A DNA stretch of 64,000 nt from Perognathus longimembris pacificus (lineage: Eukaryota; Chordata; Mammalia; Rodentia; Heteromyidae): assembly GCF_023159225.1 (NCBI RefSeq), contig NC_063184.1, positions 16,481,528 through 16,545,527 on the forward strand, read 5' to 3'. Positions 33,752 to 46,255 of the stretch are shown here, piece after piece; the stretch's first letter is position 1, and every line of letters begins with the position of its first letter. A program made the position numbers and the translations under genes. The notes beneath the pieces were generated by a model. The model was not told the origin of the DNA. It did not search any database and saw nothing but the letters and a program-made list of their open reading frames with translations.

Positions 33752-33957
33752 AGTACTAGGGCTTGAACTTGGGGCCTGAGCGCCGTCCCTGAGCTCTTTT
33801 GCTCAAGGCTAGTACTCTACCACTTGAGCCCCAGCTCCACTTCCAGCATTTTGTGGTTAATTGGAGATAAGAGTCTTCAGACTTTTCCTGCCTGGGCTGG
33901 TTTGGAACTGCCATCCACATAGATCTCAGCCTCCTGAGTAGCTAATATTGAAGGAAG
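33752..33957 (-). mobile_element. B1-Geo type SINE with TSD
   Basis: Complement of the right arm (CAGTACTAGGGCTTGAACTT, GCTCAAGGCTAGTACTCTAC, CACTTGAGCCCCAGCTCCAC), linker GTGGTTAATTGGAGATAAGA, complement of the left arm (TCTCAGCCTCCTGAGTAGCT). The extreme 5' tip is missing. ATACAGTATCTTT before and ACACAGTATCTTT after mark the insertion. Confidence 0.88.
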
Positions 33958-33971
33958 CACACAGTATCTTT

Positions 33972-34457
33972 GGTAGGACACTGGCGTTCCTGAAGATTGT
34001 ATCTCCAGGATGACAATCTCTTGTCAGGAAGAGGATAAATGGTGGTAATTTCACTTACTCTCCCACATTTTCAGAATTGTTGGCTTTGTTTGGCTTTAGC
34101 TGGGATGACCTACCCTGTGCACAATTATAGTCAGCTCTCCAATATGATATATAGGCTATTAAAATTCTATGTCTAGGGTCATAACAGAGCAGTCATTCTT
34201 GTGCTATTGGAGTCTGCAGGTCTGCTCTGAAGTGTTCTATTATCAGCAACATGTTTAGCTGTATCTCTGAGATTGAGTCCTTACATTCCTGAAGACTAGC
34301 GCCTCCAAAATACAGCTATCTTTTCTTAGAAATTACCATAGAAACTATAATTTTTCCTTAGGATGTGTTATATCTATCTCTTCTGTGATAATAATTTGAT
34401 TTATACTAGAAGCAATGGCCTATTCCAATTTCCTGGGATTTTTCACTTGTTGAAGAA
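33972..34457. other. Unannotated sequence
   Basis: No gene or repeat recognised. Confidence 0.45.
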
Positions 34458-34470
34458 CTTGAATTTTTTT

Positions 34471-34681
34471 TGTTTTTTGTTTTTTTTTTGGGCCAGTCCT
34501 GGGCCTTGAACTCAGGGCCTGAGCACTGTCCCTGGCTTCTTCCCGCTCAAAGCTAGCACTCTGCCACTTGAGCCACAGCGCCGCTTCTGGCCGTTTTCTG
34601 TATATGTGGTGCTGGGGAATCGAACCTAGGGCCTCGTGTATCCGAGGCAGGCACTCTTGCCACTAGGCTATATCCCCAGCC
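34471..34681 (-). mobile_element. IDL-Geo SINE, young full-length copy
   Basis: Two substitutions from the copy at 8691 (TTGAACTC for TTGGACTC, CAAAGCTAG for CAAGGCTAG). Intact left-monomer A and B boxes in complement (CCACTAGGCTA, GGAATCGAACC). The tail is T-rich with two G interruptions on the plus strand. CTTGAATTTTTTT flanks both ends (34458 onward and 34682 onward). Confidence 0.95.
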
Positions 34682-34694
34682 CTTGAATTTTTTT

Positions 34695-36164
34695 TTTTAA
34701 CTTGAATTTAGACATCAGAATTGTGCCCTCATTCCTGCATCTTTGTTTCCCACTCAAAGTCCAAATCCAAAATCAATGTGAATTTTCTAAATTTATTTCT
34801 GAAAACAGAGAAAAAATATTATTTCACTCTCTTGTTCTTACAATTTACATTTACCAATAGGGATAATTTATAGAGTATTTCATTTCCTCCAGAGACTTTT
34901 TTTCTGCTGAATAGCACTGTAAAGGATGTAAGTACTCACTTCTCCAACATAACTTCATCAAAAATAGCTTCTATACTTTCCCATGTCAAAGATATGAAAA
35001 GTTTTGAATTAAGACATTTTCATTTCTGCTGGTGTCAATAATTTTGTTTCTCAACATATTGCCAGCTAATGAAATAGCCGCTCAAAAGCTAGGTCAATGT
35101 TGAAAATAAAAATAATGCCTAGAATTCATATTATTTCTGAACATCTCTCTCATTTCCTGAGATCTTTTCCTATTAAATTTCCTGGACATGTCCCAGTAAC
35201 ATTCTTAAGTCCTTCCCTCATTCATGTTTCTGCTCATTTTGAATGCATTCCTACTTTACTAGTAAATTTACCATATTGTAAGTAAGGGTTTGACAGTACA
35301 GAGGTACAGCTTTTAAACTTCTCGATTTGAGAGTTGTCCCTTGTACTACTGTAGACAGAGTGTCAGTTTACATTGTCTGTTTGCCTGTTTCTTGAATCAG
35401 CTTTCTGGCATTCAGACCAAGATAGGTTCTGGCTGAATGTGTTGTCTTGATTTAATCTCAGCTCTGTCTGGGTCTTCCAATTTACAGGTGATCTTGGACA
35501 AAACTGTAAAGTAAAATCCCAAAATAGCATGGTCTATTGGTATCTGTAGCATTAAATTAAAGTACCTGCAGGAATTATTTAACATCTTTTAAACAATTGT
35601 CAAATTTCTACTTCTTTTGTGTGAATTTTAGCTTTTTCTACGTTCCTTTGTGTTCCACTGAATTTGTTCATTGGAAGGCATAATAGCACAGAACAATAAA
35701 TATTGTCACTGAATAATTTTTTCAGACTCCTTTGGTTCCCAGTCATAATCCTTTATCCACAGAGTACTCAAACATCTTCAGGTCATAGCCTTGCTAAAAT
35801 TTTGAGTGAGTACATCTTTGCCTCAATATTGTAAACCATTCAGAATCTCTGACTCCTATGTAAGAAGGAGTTCCTGGGTTTTTAACATTTTGGAAGTTAA
35901 TCTGATTTGAGCAGTTTCTCCATTAGTTGATTCAAGCAAACTATTTTATTGGCACTATCCCTTATCACACGATGAATTTTTAGCCTTGTCACCCATAGTC
36001 ATGTAAATATTTGTCTCCATGAGTCTATGGGACTTATTCCAATTTTGGAAAGCCTTAATCTTGATTGGTGGTTGAACACTCCTTAAGGAAAAGAAAAAGG
36101 AAACCCATTTGTGGAGATTATCCTTGATACAAAAAAATTATGTTATTCTGAAGTTTCAGAAGAA
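34695..36164. other. Unannotated AT-rich sequence
   Basis: No gene recognised. A segment near 35420-35510 may be a faint MIR relic. Confidence 0.4.
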
Positions 36165-36560
36165 AACTAACAATAACAGTTGTTGGAGGGGATGTGGCCA
36201 AAAGGGAACCCTACTTCATTGTTGGTGGGAATGTAAACTGGTTCAGCCACTCTGGCAAGCAGTATGGAGATTCCTCAGAAGGCTAAATGTAGAACTCCCC
36301 TACGACCCAGCAACCCCACTTTTGGGTATTTATCCAAAAAACTACAAACAAAATCAAAGTAAAGCCACCAGCACAACAATGTTCATTGCAGGGCAATTTG
36401 TCATAGCGAGAATCTGGAACCAACCCAGATGCCCCTCCGTAGACGAATGGATCAGGAAAATGTGGTACATGTACACAATGGAATTTTATGCCTCTATCAG
36501 AAAGAATGACATTGCCCCATTTGTAAGGAAATGGAAGGACTTGAAAATCCTTTCATGGTC
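36165..36560 (+). pseudogene. L1 ORF2 C-terminal fragment, open but truncated at both ends
   Basis: Part of an uninterrupted 152-codon frame (36109-36567). Residues about 27 to 145 carry conserved L1 ORF2p C-terminal sequence: CWRGCGQKGTLLHCWWECKL, then QPLWQAVWRF, LPYDPATPLLGIYPKN, RIWNQPRCPS, WYMYTMEFYASIRKNDIAPF. ORF2p supplies L1 endonuclease and reverse transcriptase; this segment is downstream of the RT domain, so no enzyme is encoded. The first ~20 residues are not L1-like and the 3' UTR is missing. Same lineage as 54150 (shared YASIRKND). Confidence 0.88.
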
Positions 36561-36567
36561 CTCCTGA

Positions 36568-37697
36568 TGATTTTTAGTGATATTAGAGTTTGAACTCAGG
36601 GATTTGAGCTACCCAATTCTAGCTTGTATAACATGATATCCTATTTATATATTGGACCGACTGCTAGCTTATCTGCTTACTACTGGGCTCCACTGACCAC
36701 TTGCTGAGTATCTTTTCTTCTTTCTTTTTTGGGGGAGAGGACAGAAGCCCTTTTGTCTACTTTTCTTCTCTGTCCCATTCCAGTTATGAATAATGTAACT
36801 ATGGGGCAATATTGTGAGAAACGCATTGTTGAAATGCACTGTGTGAGCCTGGCAGGGTTTCTGTACAGAAGCCTAGATGGCACTGGGCAATAGCTCCACG
36901 TGGCCCCTTGATGCAATAAAACCATGTGGCAAACTCCTGATATATCAGGCAATACTGCTGACCCAATCTCGTATACTGTTTTACAGAAAACTTCCTTTAA
37001 ATAAGCAAAATAATTAATTAATAATTAATACACATTAAAATAATGAGGAAACCATACTATACCAGGTATGCAAGCCAGTAACTTAGTTGTTTGTGATTAT
37101 GACCAAATTATCTGTCCTCTACATTTTTATATGTGCTAGATCTTTGCATACAGAGAAAATGTAGTTAGTTTATACCAGTATCACTATAAATACACAAGTA
37201 ATGAATGTATTGTTCTTCAATATTACCAAGGCCATAACACTAGGATACAAAGATTTTTCCAACTCCATTTTATCTTTATGTTAATAATATATAGCCTGTT
37301 AGTGACTAAAAATGTCATTGTACAATGTCTAAGTCTGCTTCATCCATTTTTCCCATTCCTGACTCTAGAACCTTCTCTTTCCTTAGTCTCTTCTTTCTCC
37401 TTTACCACATACACACACTCTATCATTCTGCTTCTTCTCATTAAGATTACATAAAATGGAAAAAAAAACCCACATTTATTTCTATCAGGTTCTAGGTTAC
37501 CATTATGTTTCTGAACATAATGATGTTTATCACCTAAAATGTTACTGTTTATAACAGTAACAATTTTTGCTGCTGTTATTTCTCACAGTTTACAATGTAA
37601 AGAATTTCTCCCCTTCAATAGGATTAAACTATAAAATCCCATAAATTTTCACTAGAGTTGGAGTGGAAAATGCAAATAGCTTGTTACCCCGGGAATG
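36568..37697. other. Unannotated sequence
   Basis: No gene recognised. 36760-36960 is less AT-rich and holds a 90-codon minus frame without a recognisable domain. Perfect short palindromes TTAATTAATAATTAAT near 37014 are AT-rich. Confidence 0.4.
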
Positions 37698-38041
37698 CTA
37701 GCCTGAGGCTTTTGCATAGACCTCCACCCGCTCTGCTGCTAGGTCAGTATCCTTCATCAAATTTGTCAATGTGAATAGATCTTTACTGTAGTTATCGGCT
37801 TAAGTTCCAGCCCCTCATCAGCATCTAACATTTTTCTGGCATGATTTAAATGGATTTTGACGGTATTCCAATCAGAGAGCATATTCTGCCAGTCTAAAAC
37901 ATGTTCAGTAGCTATAATCACAAAACATCTAAATTTATCCAATGTCGTTTCTTGGATGCTTTTTTCCCTATCCTCATCCCACATGCCAAACTAATTCATT
38001 TTTGACTTAGTGGCACAAACAGGTCCCAAAGTAGCTAACAT
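37698..38041 (-). pseudogene. Unrecognised coding-like relic (possible retropseudogene)
   Basis: Minus-strand frame from an ATG at 38041 is open except for TAG at 37991-37993. It continues from 37984 with well-mixed composition (MWDEDREKSIQE, DWQNMLSDWNTVKIHLNHAR, MLDADEGLELKP). Near 37802 a one-base shift gives a further open stretch (SKDLFTLTNLMKD, AAERVEVYAKASG) to TAG at 37698-37700. Acidic, helix-friendly composition looks protein-derived, but I do not recognise the family and see no poly-A tail. It may be chance. Confidence 0.3.
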
Positions 38042-40237
38042 GAAAAATACTTAGGTACATCTGATACTTTTAACTTTTTAAAATTTATTATCCTTGTAAC
38101 TCCACATCCCCAAATATTTAACATGATATGACATTTACCAGAGTATGTAGGTTGTTTATGGTAGAAAATGCTTTCAAAATATTACGGAATTGCATAAATA
38201 ACCCTTTTACAATCACTTATTATTATAGATAGACAAAGGTGATTCCAAATTGACAAGAAATTTATTCTACATCATATTTCCAGGCTAATGGCAAATATCC
38301 TTCCCAACTCAAGCAATCAACTGAGCATGGAGTTTGTAATAGTCTAGATATTATCCTGAGTTCTTTTGGGTATAGATAATAACCATATATGAAATGATGT
38401 TCTTGCTTATAAGTTAATTACCAGTTCACATGAAAGCATGTTTTTGTAAATGTATATTATTGCAACTATAGTGTCTGCTATTCATTAAAGTCAAGTATAT
38501 ATGTATGCATGTATTTGTATGTATATATATACATATAATATATATGGTAATTCTTAAACATACATCATTTTAGGCATGTTCCAATAATGTGTTGAACTAT
38601 TTGAAATCAATTTCAAATGTTTATTTTATTACCCAAAACTTCTAAGTTAAAATTGTTTAACCTAATAGTTTGAAAACATTATAAATACTCTTGAGGGGTA
38701 AAATAATATCAAAGTCTGTCATCTTTCATTTCCTAAGTGTTAAAAATGGCAATAAGGTAGGAGTAGTAGTAGAAGCAAATGTCAAGTTTGATTAACAGGA
38801 AAGAAATAATCCAAAGAGAAATATTTCCATGACAGATCTTTACATTGAAGGGATCTTTACATTGGGGGGATTCAAAGAATTAAGATATAAGCATAGTTAG
38901 TATTGGAGTTACAGCTCTGTAATAGTTTTGGATTGATGAATTTTAGAGTACATATCTTCCTGAGTCAACCCTCCATCATATAGTCAACCTTCACTTATAT
39001 ATCTTCAGTTCATTTGTTACTCTAGCAGGTAGGTAGGGTCTCGATATCTTTTTTTTAGTTTCCAGGGCTCTAAAATATCTAATAAACATAACCACCAGTG
39101 CCAACCACATCCCTGAAGCCAGCTGGTGAAATTTTGTCCCGTATTAAAGTGAAATTTTGCTTCTTGCATATTGAAAGAGGCTTTGGAATCTTTTTCTTTC
39201 TTGTGTAATGCTATTTCAAGTTTTGCTGACTTTAAACTAAAATTTCTCATTGTAACCATTTTTTCTTTATCTTCTATCACAAACAGAATATGCAAGCCAT
39301 TTAGAGGTAACTCTACTATAAAAATCCATGGAAGTTTCCATTTCAGTTTTATGAATTTATGGAGTTACTTCTGTAATTTGGAGGTTGGTGTAGCAAACAA
39401 AAGAAGTAAAGATTATTTGTGGTACAGAAACAAAAGAAGCGTTAAGACCTTAGATGTATGTATCAGCACTGAAGTGTTATGCTTTCTTACAGATGCATAA
39501 ATGTTCAAATGATCTTTTGTGATTTTAAGTTTTTCACCAGTGATAATGGAATTCTTGTTTATTTAGTAGCTGAATGGTTTCCATATTTGAGATATATTGA
39601 ATTAGATTGACATTTAGGTATGATACTGAGAGAGGTATAAAAATAATTTATATAGAACTTTCATAGTCTGAATTTGTACATTTAGCTATAATGAGGAAAT
39701 ATTTTTTAAAAGCTTGCTACATGAATCGGAAATAGGATATTAAGAATCTTCCTATGTTTTGGAAGAGGAAAAATGAAGAGCAGATTCATAGGCAACAAAA
39801 TTGAGTGTGAAATATTGTAACCTACATTCTTTTTCTTTTTCTTTTTTGGGAATAATAATGGGTAAAGGACTTTCTTAAAGCCATAAAGTCACTTCCTGAT
39901 AATCAATGATAGAACGTATGTCTCTTGATTTCCTGTCCAGTATTCACACTAGATACAGATGTAAAATTTTCAAGGCAAAATTTCTTCTGACTCAAGGATA
40001 GTACAAGAGAAACAAGAGCTATTCCCATTAAAAAAAGATTAAGAACTGATATTTGCATATGGAAAACTGGAATATTTTCTTGGTATCTTAATATCTGGCC
40101 ATAGATGTCATGCAAGAAAGATTGCACCTGCCAAAAAAAAATTTGCAGCTATTAAGTGACACTATGTCAATGATGCCAGAACCAATGGTCTATAGAGATG
40201 AGGGCAATGTACTTTTCTATAATGATTGAGATGAGTG
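38042..40237. other. Unannotated AT-rich sequence, one likely MIR relic
   Basis: 39850-39955 (GGACTTTCTTAAAGCCATAA, AGTCACTTCCTGAT) resembles a reversed MIR core. A TATATATG/ATACATATAA low-complexity zone lies at 38495-38550. Frames of 92 codons (minus, 39017-39295) and 109 codons (plus, 39171-39500) overlap each other and show no domain. Confidence 0.4.
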
Positions 40238-40240
40238 GGG

Positions 40241-40312
<72 letters not shown>

Positions 40313-40327
40313 AGGGAGAGAGAGAGA
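40238..40327. repeat. (GA)n microsatellite
   Basis: About 90 bp of near-pure GA with a few GGGAG interruptions. Polypurine tract; the Arg-Glu repeat frame across it is an artefact. Confidence 0.95.
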
Positions 40328-42587
40328 AGCAAAGGAATTAAGGTAGATCATTGCTTCAGCATCAGCATCAGCTGCATGGATATGCAACCACTTTCTGGCT
40401 CAATTACATCATTTTCAATGAATGTGTTCTCTATGGGAGTAAATGTTTAGGATGTCTCAGCTACACAAAGTTGAGTTTGTAACCCAAAAGTTACTCACCC
40501 ATCATAAACACTGTTTTTACTTGGTAAGAAGTACAAGTTTTTGCTTGGTAGAAGCACAAACCAAACAATCAAGACCATTATAAAGGTAAACAATGTTTAT
40601 ATTTCGTTTGGAAAGAGTGGAATCGGAAGTAAGCAGAAATCCAGGCAGGTAAACTTTCAAGAGAAACTAGGGATGGTGATGTAGAAAAATGTTTATTTTT
40701 GAAAAGAAGAAAATCATTCTCAGGTGGAAGCAGCCTTTCAGTTGATCTTGAAGTTATCAAATTCAGTCACTGAAGTTGATTACATTGTGATTGGACAAAA
40801 GTGAAGCAACATGATTATTTAAAATGAAGTTATTTGTGTATGGATAAATAATGATTATATGAACATTGAAGGGAACCTGACAGATTGGAGAAATGATTCT
40901 CAAGAAAGACTGCCTACTTCAGGGTGAGCAGCCCCTACGTGCCTGATTGTTTTTCTATAAAAATCTGGTACAATGAACAGAAAGTATCTAGAAGCTTTGT
41001 TCAAGACACATGCATCTTGTTGTAATGGCTATTTTCTACAAAGGACAAAGTACTTGGAGCCAATCCTTTCTTAAGAAGTAAAAATCACATTTTAAAATAT
41101 GTAGCCAAAATTCCTAATTCAAATTTCAAAATATGTAGCAGAATTGTTAGAATAAAAATAGTAAGATTGGCTTTTAAGACACTCCCCACTCCTTTTTTTT
41201 TCACATGCTAACTTGGCATTGTTTTCTTACCCTTATAGAAATGTAACAGTATCTACAGGTATTTAGAAATTTCTTTATGCAGTTAATGTTATATGTTTGC
41301 GAATATGAGATTTGTTTTCTTCCTCTGTCCTCTAGCCTCCTGACAGAATCTTTTTGCAGTCTATGGTTGCATTTAAATCCATGGCTGTAAGTGAAGAAGA
41401 CATGTTCTATTTGGAGATTACAAATAGCAACCTTTTCCCCACTTCTTTTTATATCTTGCTTTTACATCTTATGTGGCAGAACTTACAGGCCTTAAAGAAT
41501 CTACATGGGCCTCAGCCAACACCTTCACCTTGCTGCCATGTCACAGTCCATAAATGAGAGGATTTTCATAAGAATACCTGTCCTCCAGTTGGATCTTTGT
41601 ATCTCCAGCTCTATCCTCACCCATTATGAAATGACTTGTATCATGGTTGTTGGTTTTTTGTGTTGTTGTTTTTTTTTCCACCAGTACTTCTCAAGGAATA
41701 GATCAGGCTTCTTATTCTCTCCAGTCCTAAACCCTCACGATTCTGAGATTACATTTCTCCTGTCTCTTCGATTTTCACAATACTTCCAGAGAGCATGCTG
41801 AAATTCTTAACGTTACAAATAAGGTATATAGAGAAAACCCTGACATTTGCCATTATGGAGAGAATGGAAGCCGTGGAATTTATAGCACAGCATTGAAAGT
41901 ATTGCTAACATTACCTGAGACTAAACTATAGAACCTATTTTGTTGGGTAGAGTTCTTGAAATTACTGTCTTTTTGTAGCTTCTTTTTCTTCTCTTTAAAG
42001 GTTATTTTAGATTGTATAGATATCATGATCGGTATACTCTCTAACAAAAACCTTGTAATCACAAGGTAGACATTTTCAATTATCTTAGATTTTAGATTTG
42101 ATTATTTCTTATGATTGCAATGTCTCAAGATAATTGATTTGCTTCCTCCACCCTTTTTGGATGGGCGGGAGGCTCAATCCAGTGATAGAATTGCTATGAA
42201 ATTTTGCAGAGATTTATGATTCTTGCATATATTAGAAATCTTCTCACTGTAGATGGCACTATTTCTAGCAATTTTTATTGATGTTTGTGTCCAATTTGAT
42301 ACATTTTCTGTAGTTGAGCAAAACATCCTTTTCAATAAATAGTTTATTGTCACAGAGTGTGTAACAATGACTTTCAGAAATAGTGGGAGAAGAATTTTCA
42401 GAATAATTTTTACATTGAAGCATTCAGGAAAAAAATTCATATAAAAACAACTGAAATACCAAACTAACTCAGTGATCTATACATATTTTGTTTCATAGCT
42501 AGGTTTTGTTACGGTATCTAAATAGTATGATCTAGATTTTGCTCCAAGTAATTAAAGCACAGAGCTTGTGTAGTTTGATAGTTTTAA
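40328..42587. other. Unannotated intergenic sequence
   Basis: No gene or clear repeat. Short frames (68-98 codons) at 41354-41801 and 42174-42440 lack domains. Confidence 0.45.
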
Positions 42588-42735
42588 GATAGATAGACAT
42601 ATAGACAGACAGATGGATAGGTAGATATAAGATAGATAGATAGACAAACATACACCTATATATAAACACATATATACCTATATACACATGTATAGGTATA
42701 TTTGTAGGTATATAGGTATATACATACACACAACA
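42588..42735. repeat. GATA/GACA and TATA-type low-complexity repeat
   Basis: AGATAGATAGACATATAGAC and AGATAGATAGATAGAC grading into TATATACCTATATACACATG and GTATATAGGTATATAC. Imperfect tetranucleotide array with inverted-repeat character in the second half. Confidence 0.8.
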
Positions 42736-43419
42736 CACAGACAGTAGCTTATAGAAGAGCTGTGAGAACTAGAATTTATCCCGCTCTTGGACTAGCATTA
42801 TTCAAAGTGTTTATAAGAACTCGGCTCATTTGGACCATGATTTTCCCATATCTTGTCTGAATCTGAATAATTACTGCTGATTTCAGAACACAATTCTGCA
42901 CTAATAATTTTTGTAGATGGTGAAGAAGTATGTGAAGTCCCACAGTCTTGTATTTTTCCCTACAAAGTTATGATTATCAGAAGACAAGGTAGACCCTATT
43001 TTTTTGTGTGCAAGGTGGCATTTCTAGTTGGAATTTTAAGTCAGGTCATCTGAAAAGATAAATTCTAAAATTGTAGCTTAAGGTCCAGTTTTGGTACAGC
43101 CAGTTAATATGTACATTTGGCTACATGAAAATCAATGTATCTCCTATGCTGTCCTAAAATCTGGCTGTTTATTCTGTGATAGGTATGAAAGGGGAAATTA
43201 CTGCAATATTCACTATGTTTGGGTTAGTAAATTCCTAGGGAACTGGAGTTAGTTTGGTAGATCAGTGCAGAAAAGATTTGGGGGAAAGTGTGGTCTTAGA
43301 CAGAAATGATTTGGGCAGGAAATAGTGGAGTTAAAGTAGTTTTTTGTTTCTTCATAAGTTTGGGGTATGAATAGAGAAATGGCACAAAAATTTACCTGTG
43401 GAGTTGATTTTTTTTTTTT
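42736..43419. other. Unannotated sequence
   Basis: No gene or repeat recognised. Confidence 0.45.
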
Positions 43420-43655
43420 CTGATGCCAGTCCTAGGGCTTGAACTCAGGGCTTGGGTTCTGTCCCTGAACCTCTCTTTGCACAAGGTTTGCACTTGACCA
43501 CTTGTGCCACAGCACCACTTCAGAATTTTTCTAAATAGTTTATTGGAGGTAAGCATCTCATAGACTTTCCTGCCTGAGCTGGCTTCAAATCATGATCCTC
43601 AGAACACAGCCTCCTGAGTAGCTAGGGTTATAGGTGTGAGCCACTAGTGCTAGCA
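43420..43655 (-). mobile_element. B1-Geo type SINE, full length
   Basis: T-run, complement of the right arm (GATGCCAGTCCTAGGGCTTG, TGTGCCACAGCACCACTTCA), linker TAGTTTATTGGAGGTAAG, complement of the 7SL arm (CAGCCTCCTGAGTAGCTAGG, TTATAGGTGTGAGCCACTAG, TGC). One of the most complete 5' ends of this family in the window. Confidence 0.9.
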
Positions 43656-43809
43656 GTATTTGACACTTTTAAAGGAGTATTAAAGTAGTCCTTATAGGAA
43701 GAAATATAATTTCATTGACTTTTATATGTTTATTTTAGTATCCATTACAGTTTAACTCACTGTGTAAATGTAATCTATTTCCTAGTTTTTCTGTAGCAAA
43801 GTGTCATAA

Positions 43810-43899
43810 AGAAAAGAAGGAAGGAGGGAAACAAGAAAGGAAGGAGGAAGGGAGGGAGGGAAGGAAGGAGGGAAGGAAGGTGGAAGGAAGGAGGGAGGA
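43810..43899. repeat. (GGAA/GGGA)n polypurine tract
   Basis: Ninety bases of purine with only C at 43832 and T at 43881. Mirror-symmetric stretches could form triplex DNA (inference). Confidence 0.92.
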
Positions 43900-44035
43900 T
43901 TCAATAAATTAATATAATTAATTATAATATTAATATAGTATACATTTTAATTGCAACAATATAATATAATATTACAATTCTTAATATTTGTATTATTAAT
44001 ATACTATTATATTAATAATATAATAAATTAATGCA
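43900..44035. repeat. AT-rich palindromic low-complexity DNA
   Basis: TTAATATAATTAATTATAAT and ATATTAATAATATAATAAAT contain many short self-complementary stretches. Abuts the polypurine tract. Confidence 0.75.
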
Positions 44036-44234
44036 CCAGTTTTATATACAGTAGAATTTTCCATAGACTTCATGACATGTAATTATGAAAATATTGAATA
44101 TAGATGCTAATACAAAATTATACTGCCTTGACTAAGGTCAACATAAGATGATTTGCGAGTTTATATACGCAAATAGATGTTACTTTTCTTACTATTTAAT
44201 TTTTAGAAAATATAATTATTTTTAATACTTTTTT

Positions 44235-44457
44235 CTTGGTCATGAGGCTTGAACTCAGGGCCTGGGCATTCTCCCTGAGCTCTTTTGCTCAAGGCTAGCA
44301 CTCTACCACTTGAGGCTCAGTGCCACTTCCACGTTTTTGGTAGTTAATTGGAGGTAGGAGTGTCATGGACTTTCTTGCCTGGGCTGGCTTCAAACTACAA
44401 TCCTCTGATCTCAGCCTCCTGAATAGTTTACAGGGGTGAATCACCAATGCCCAGCAT
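44235..44457 (-). mobile_element. B1-Geo type SINE
   Basis: Complement of the right arm (CATGAGGCTTGAACTCAGGG, GCTCAAGGCTAGCACTCTAC), linker GTAGTTAATTGGAGGTAGGA, complement of the left arm (CTCAGCCTCCTGAATAGTTT, ACAGGGGTGAATCACC). 5' tip GCCCAGC present. Confidence 0.9.
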
Positions 44458-45914
44458 TACTGGTACTTTCATAGCTTTATTTCCTTGAGTATTCATAGTT
44501 GTTTTAATACATTGCAAAAAAAATGCTATTAGTGCTATAAACCATTTGCTTGCCGTCATCCCATGTCACTTCCTTTTCCATATGTACTGCCTAATTTTGC
44601 AAAAGAAGTACTGAGAAACTGAGCTACTACCACTTTATGATCTGTCAGATGATGAATAAGAAACTAACCTAATTAATGTTACTGAGTTTTGATATTTCAT
44701 AAAACAATGAGTTCAACCATCTATTGAAGAGGTATTGGGAATAGTTATCAGAATTAACAATTTGGGTGTTTGTTCCTCTCTTCTTGAGTAAAAATGGTTT
44801 TTTTGCTTTGGTTTTTCTTATGATGTCTTCTCAAACTGAATGGCAACATTAAATATTATTTAATAGAAAAGCTCCATATACTGTCAAAATTCAATTATAT
44901 AATTGAATTATTTTTGGAGAAATTAAAAAATAAAAATAATTTATATATCTCCTTTTCTTGACCAGGTACTACGAAATCATTTTTCCATTATATGATTTTC
45001 ACAGTATCCCTGCATTATGGTGATGCAATTATATTATTCTTATGCTAGGCAAAGAAATGGATACACAGAACCCACAGTGAAGTGCCCACATTCAAAAAAT
45101 TAGTGATAAATCTTGCCACCTGCGTTCACTACCTGGAATTCTATACTGATGTCATATTTACTGTGTACTTCTGTTTTTTACAGTGTTTTTCAGAATTACC
45201 AATCACCCTGGGTTTTGATTTGTAAGAAATTCTGGATCTGGCTATGAATTCAGCTTCCTAAGACCATTTTTACACTATAGACAGTTATACCTCCTCTTGA
45301 CATGAGCTTTAACCATTTATTCTAAATTAAAATCATAGAATAGTAAGCATGGAATGAAGAGGTGTCACTTGACAGTAGATTTTCAGAAAGCCTTTATAAA
45401 CTGCCTCTCACTTTGTGAATAGTTTGCAGCTTCAAATTTCAAAGGATGACTTTTCCAGACTACAGTATTTGCCCTTGTTTTACTCACCTTAAGCTAAGTA
45501 ATTACATTAGACTTACAGTGAAGAAATACATGGCTCACCCCATTTTTTCTAAGTAAGAATCATCACCGCAAAGTTATGCGATTTATAGTGAAGGGGAGGA
45601 TTTTAAATCGAAGATCAAACCTTAAAAAAAATCTCTCTCATTAAGTATTAGGTTATTCATCTTAATAATTCATCTTAACAAAAGAATCAACAGACATTTA
45701 TGTTAGTAAATACAGAAGCCTAAAACAGTAGGGATTTATATGATTAACTTTCTCATGACAGATTCCAAGGGAAATTTCACAAAGAATCTACATATAGGTA
45801 TTTTACATAAAAATTTATGAAGAATATCTGATCAGAAAAGTAGCATGACTTTTTCCTTTACTTGAGAAGGATTTCCTTTAACACTGGAGGAAATGTATTC
45901 TTGTTTAAAAATAC
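44458..45914. other. Unannotated sequence with MIR relic
   Basis: 44990-45140 has GGCAAAGAAATGGATACACA and AGTGAAGTGCCCACATTC, resembling a reversed MIR (aaactgaggcacagagaagt...). Otherwise nothing recognised. Confidence 0.4.
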
Positions 45915-46255
45915 TGAGCCTAGAGGACATTATGCTAAGTGAAAGAAGCCAGACATAGAAAGATAAACATTGCAGGATCTCATTGATATGTGGACCTTCA
46001 TTGGTATTTGCAAAGAAACACAGTGGGCCCCAAGGAAGCCTTCGCAGTGTCATTGACAGGTGCTGGAAGGAGAGGAGAGGAGTTTAGTCAAAGGGTGCAA
46101 CTGACTAGTTATAAAATGAATCTGTTCTGGAGACCGAATATATTCCATGCTCATTAAGCAAAATATATATGTACTTGACAGCTGCTGAGGAAATACATCT
46201 TAAATGCCCTGAACACATGTAAAACTGAAAATAAATAAATAAACAACAATAAAGA
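45915..46255 (+). mobile_element. Old L1 3' end (ORF2 end plus 3' UTR)
   Basis: GACATTATGCTAAGTGAAAG AAGCCAGACATAGAAAGATA matches the conserved L1 'acattatgctaagtgaaataagccag-cacagaaagaca' segment, followed by GGATCTCATTGATATGTGGA and TCTGTTCTGGAGACCGAATA, ending in an AATAAATAAATAAAC tail. Older L1 lineage than the G-rich 3' UTR copies. Confidence 0.8.

Noticed and set aside
40235..40450. Frame with a long Arg-Glu repeat
   Set aside because: Translation of the GA microsatellite; no other protein feature.
42588..42735. Regularly spaced repeats that might suggest an array
   Set aside because: Imperfect GATA/GACA microsatellite with no unique spacers; not CRISPR, and the genome is eukaryotic.
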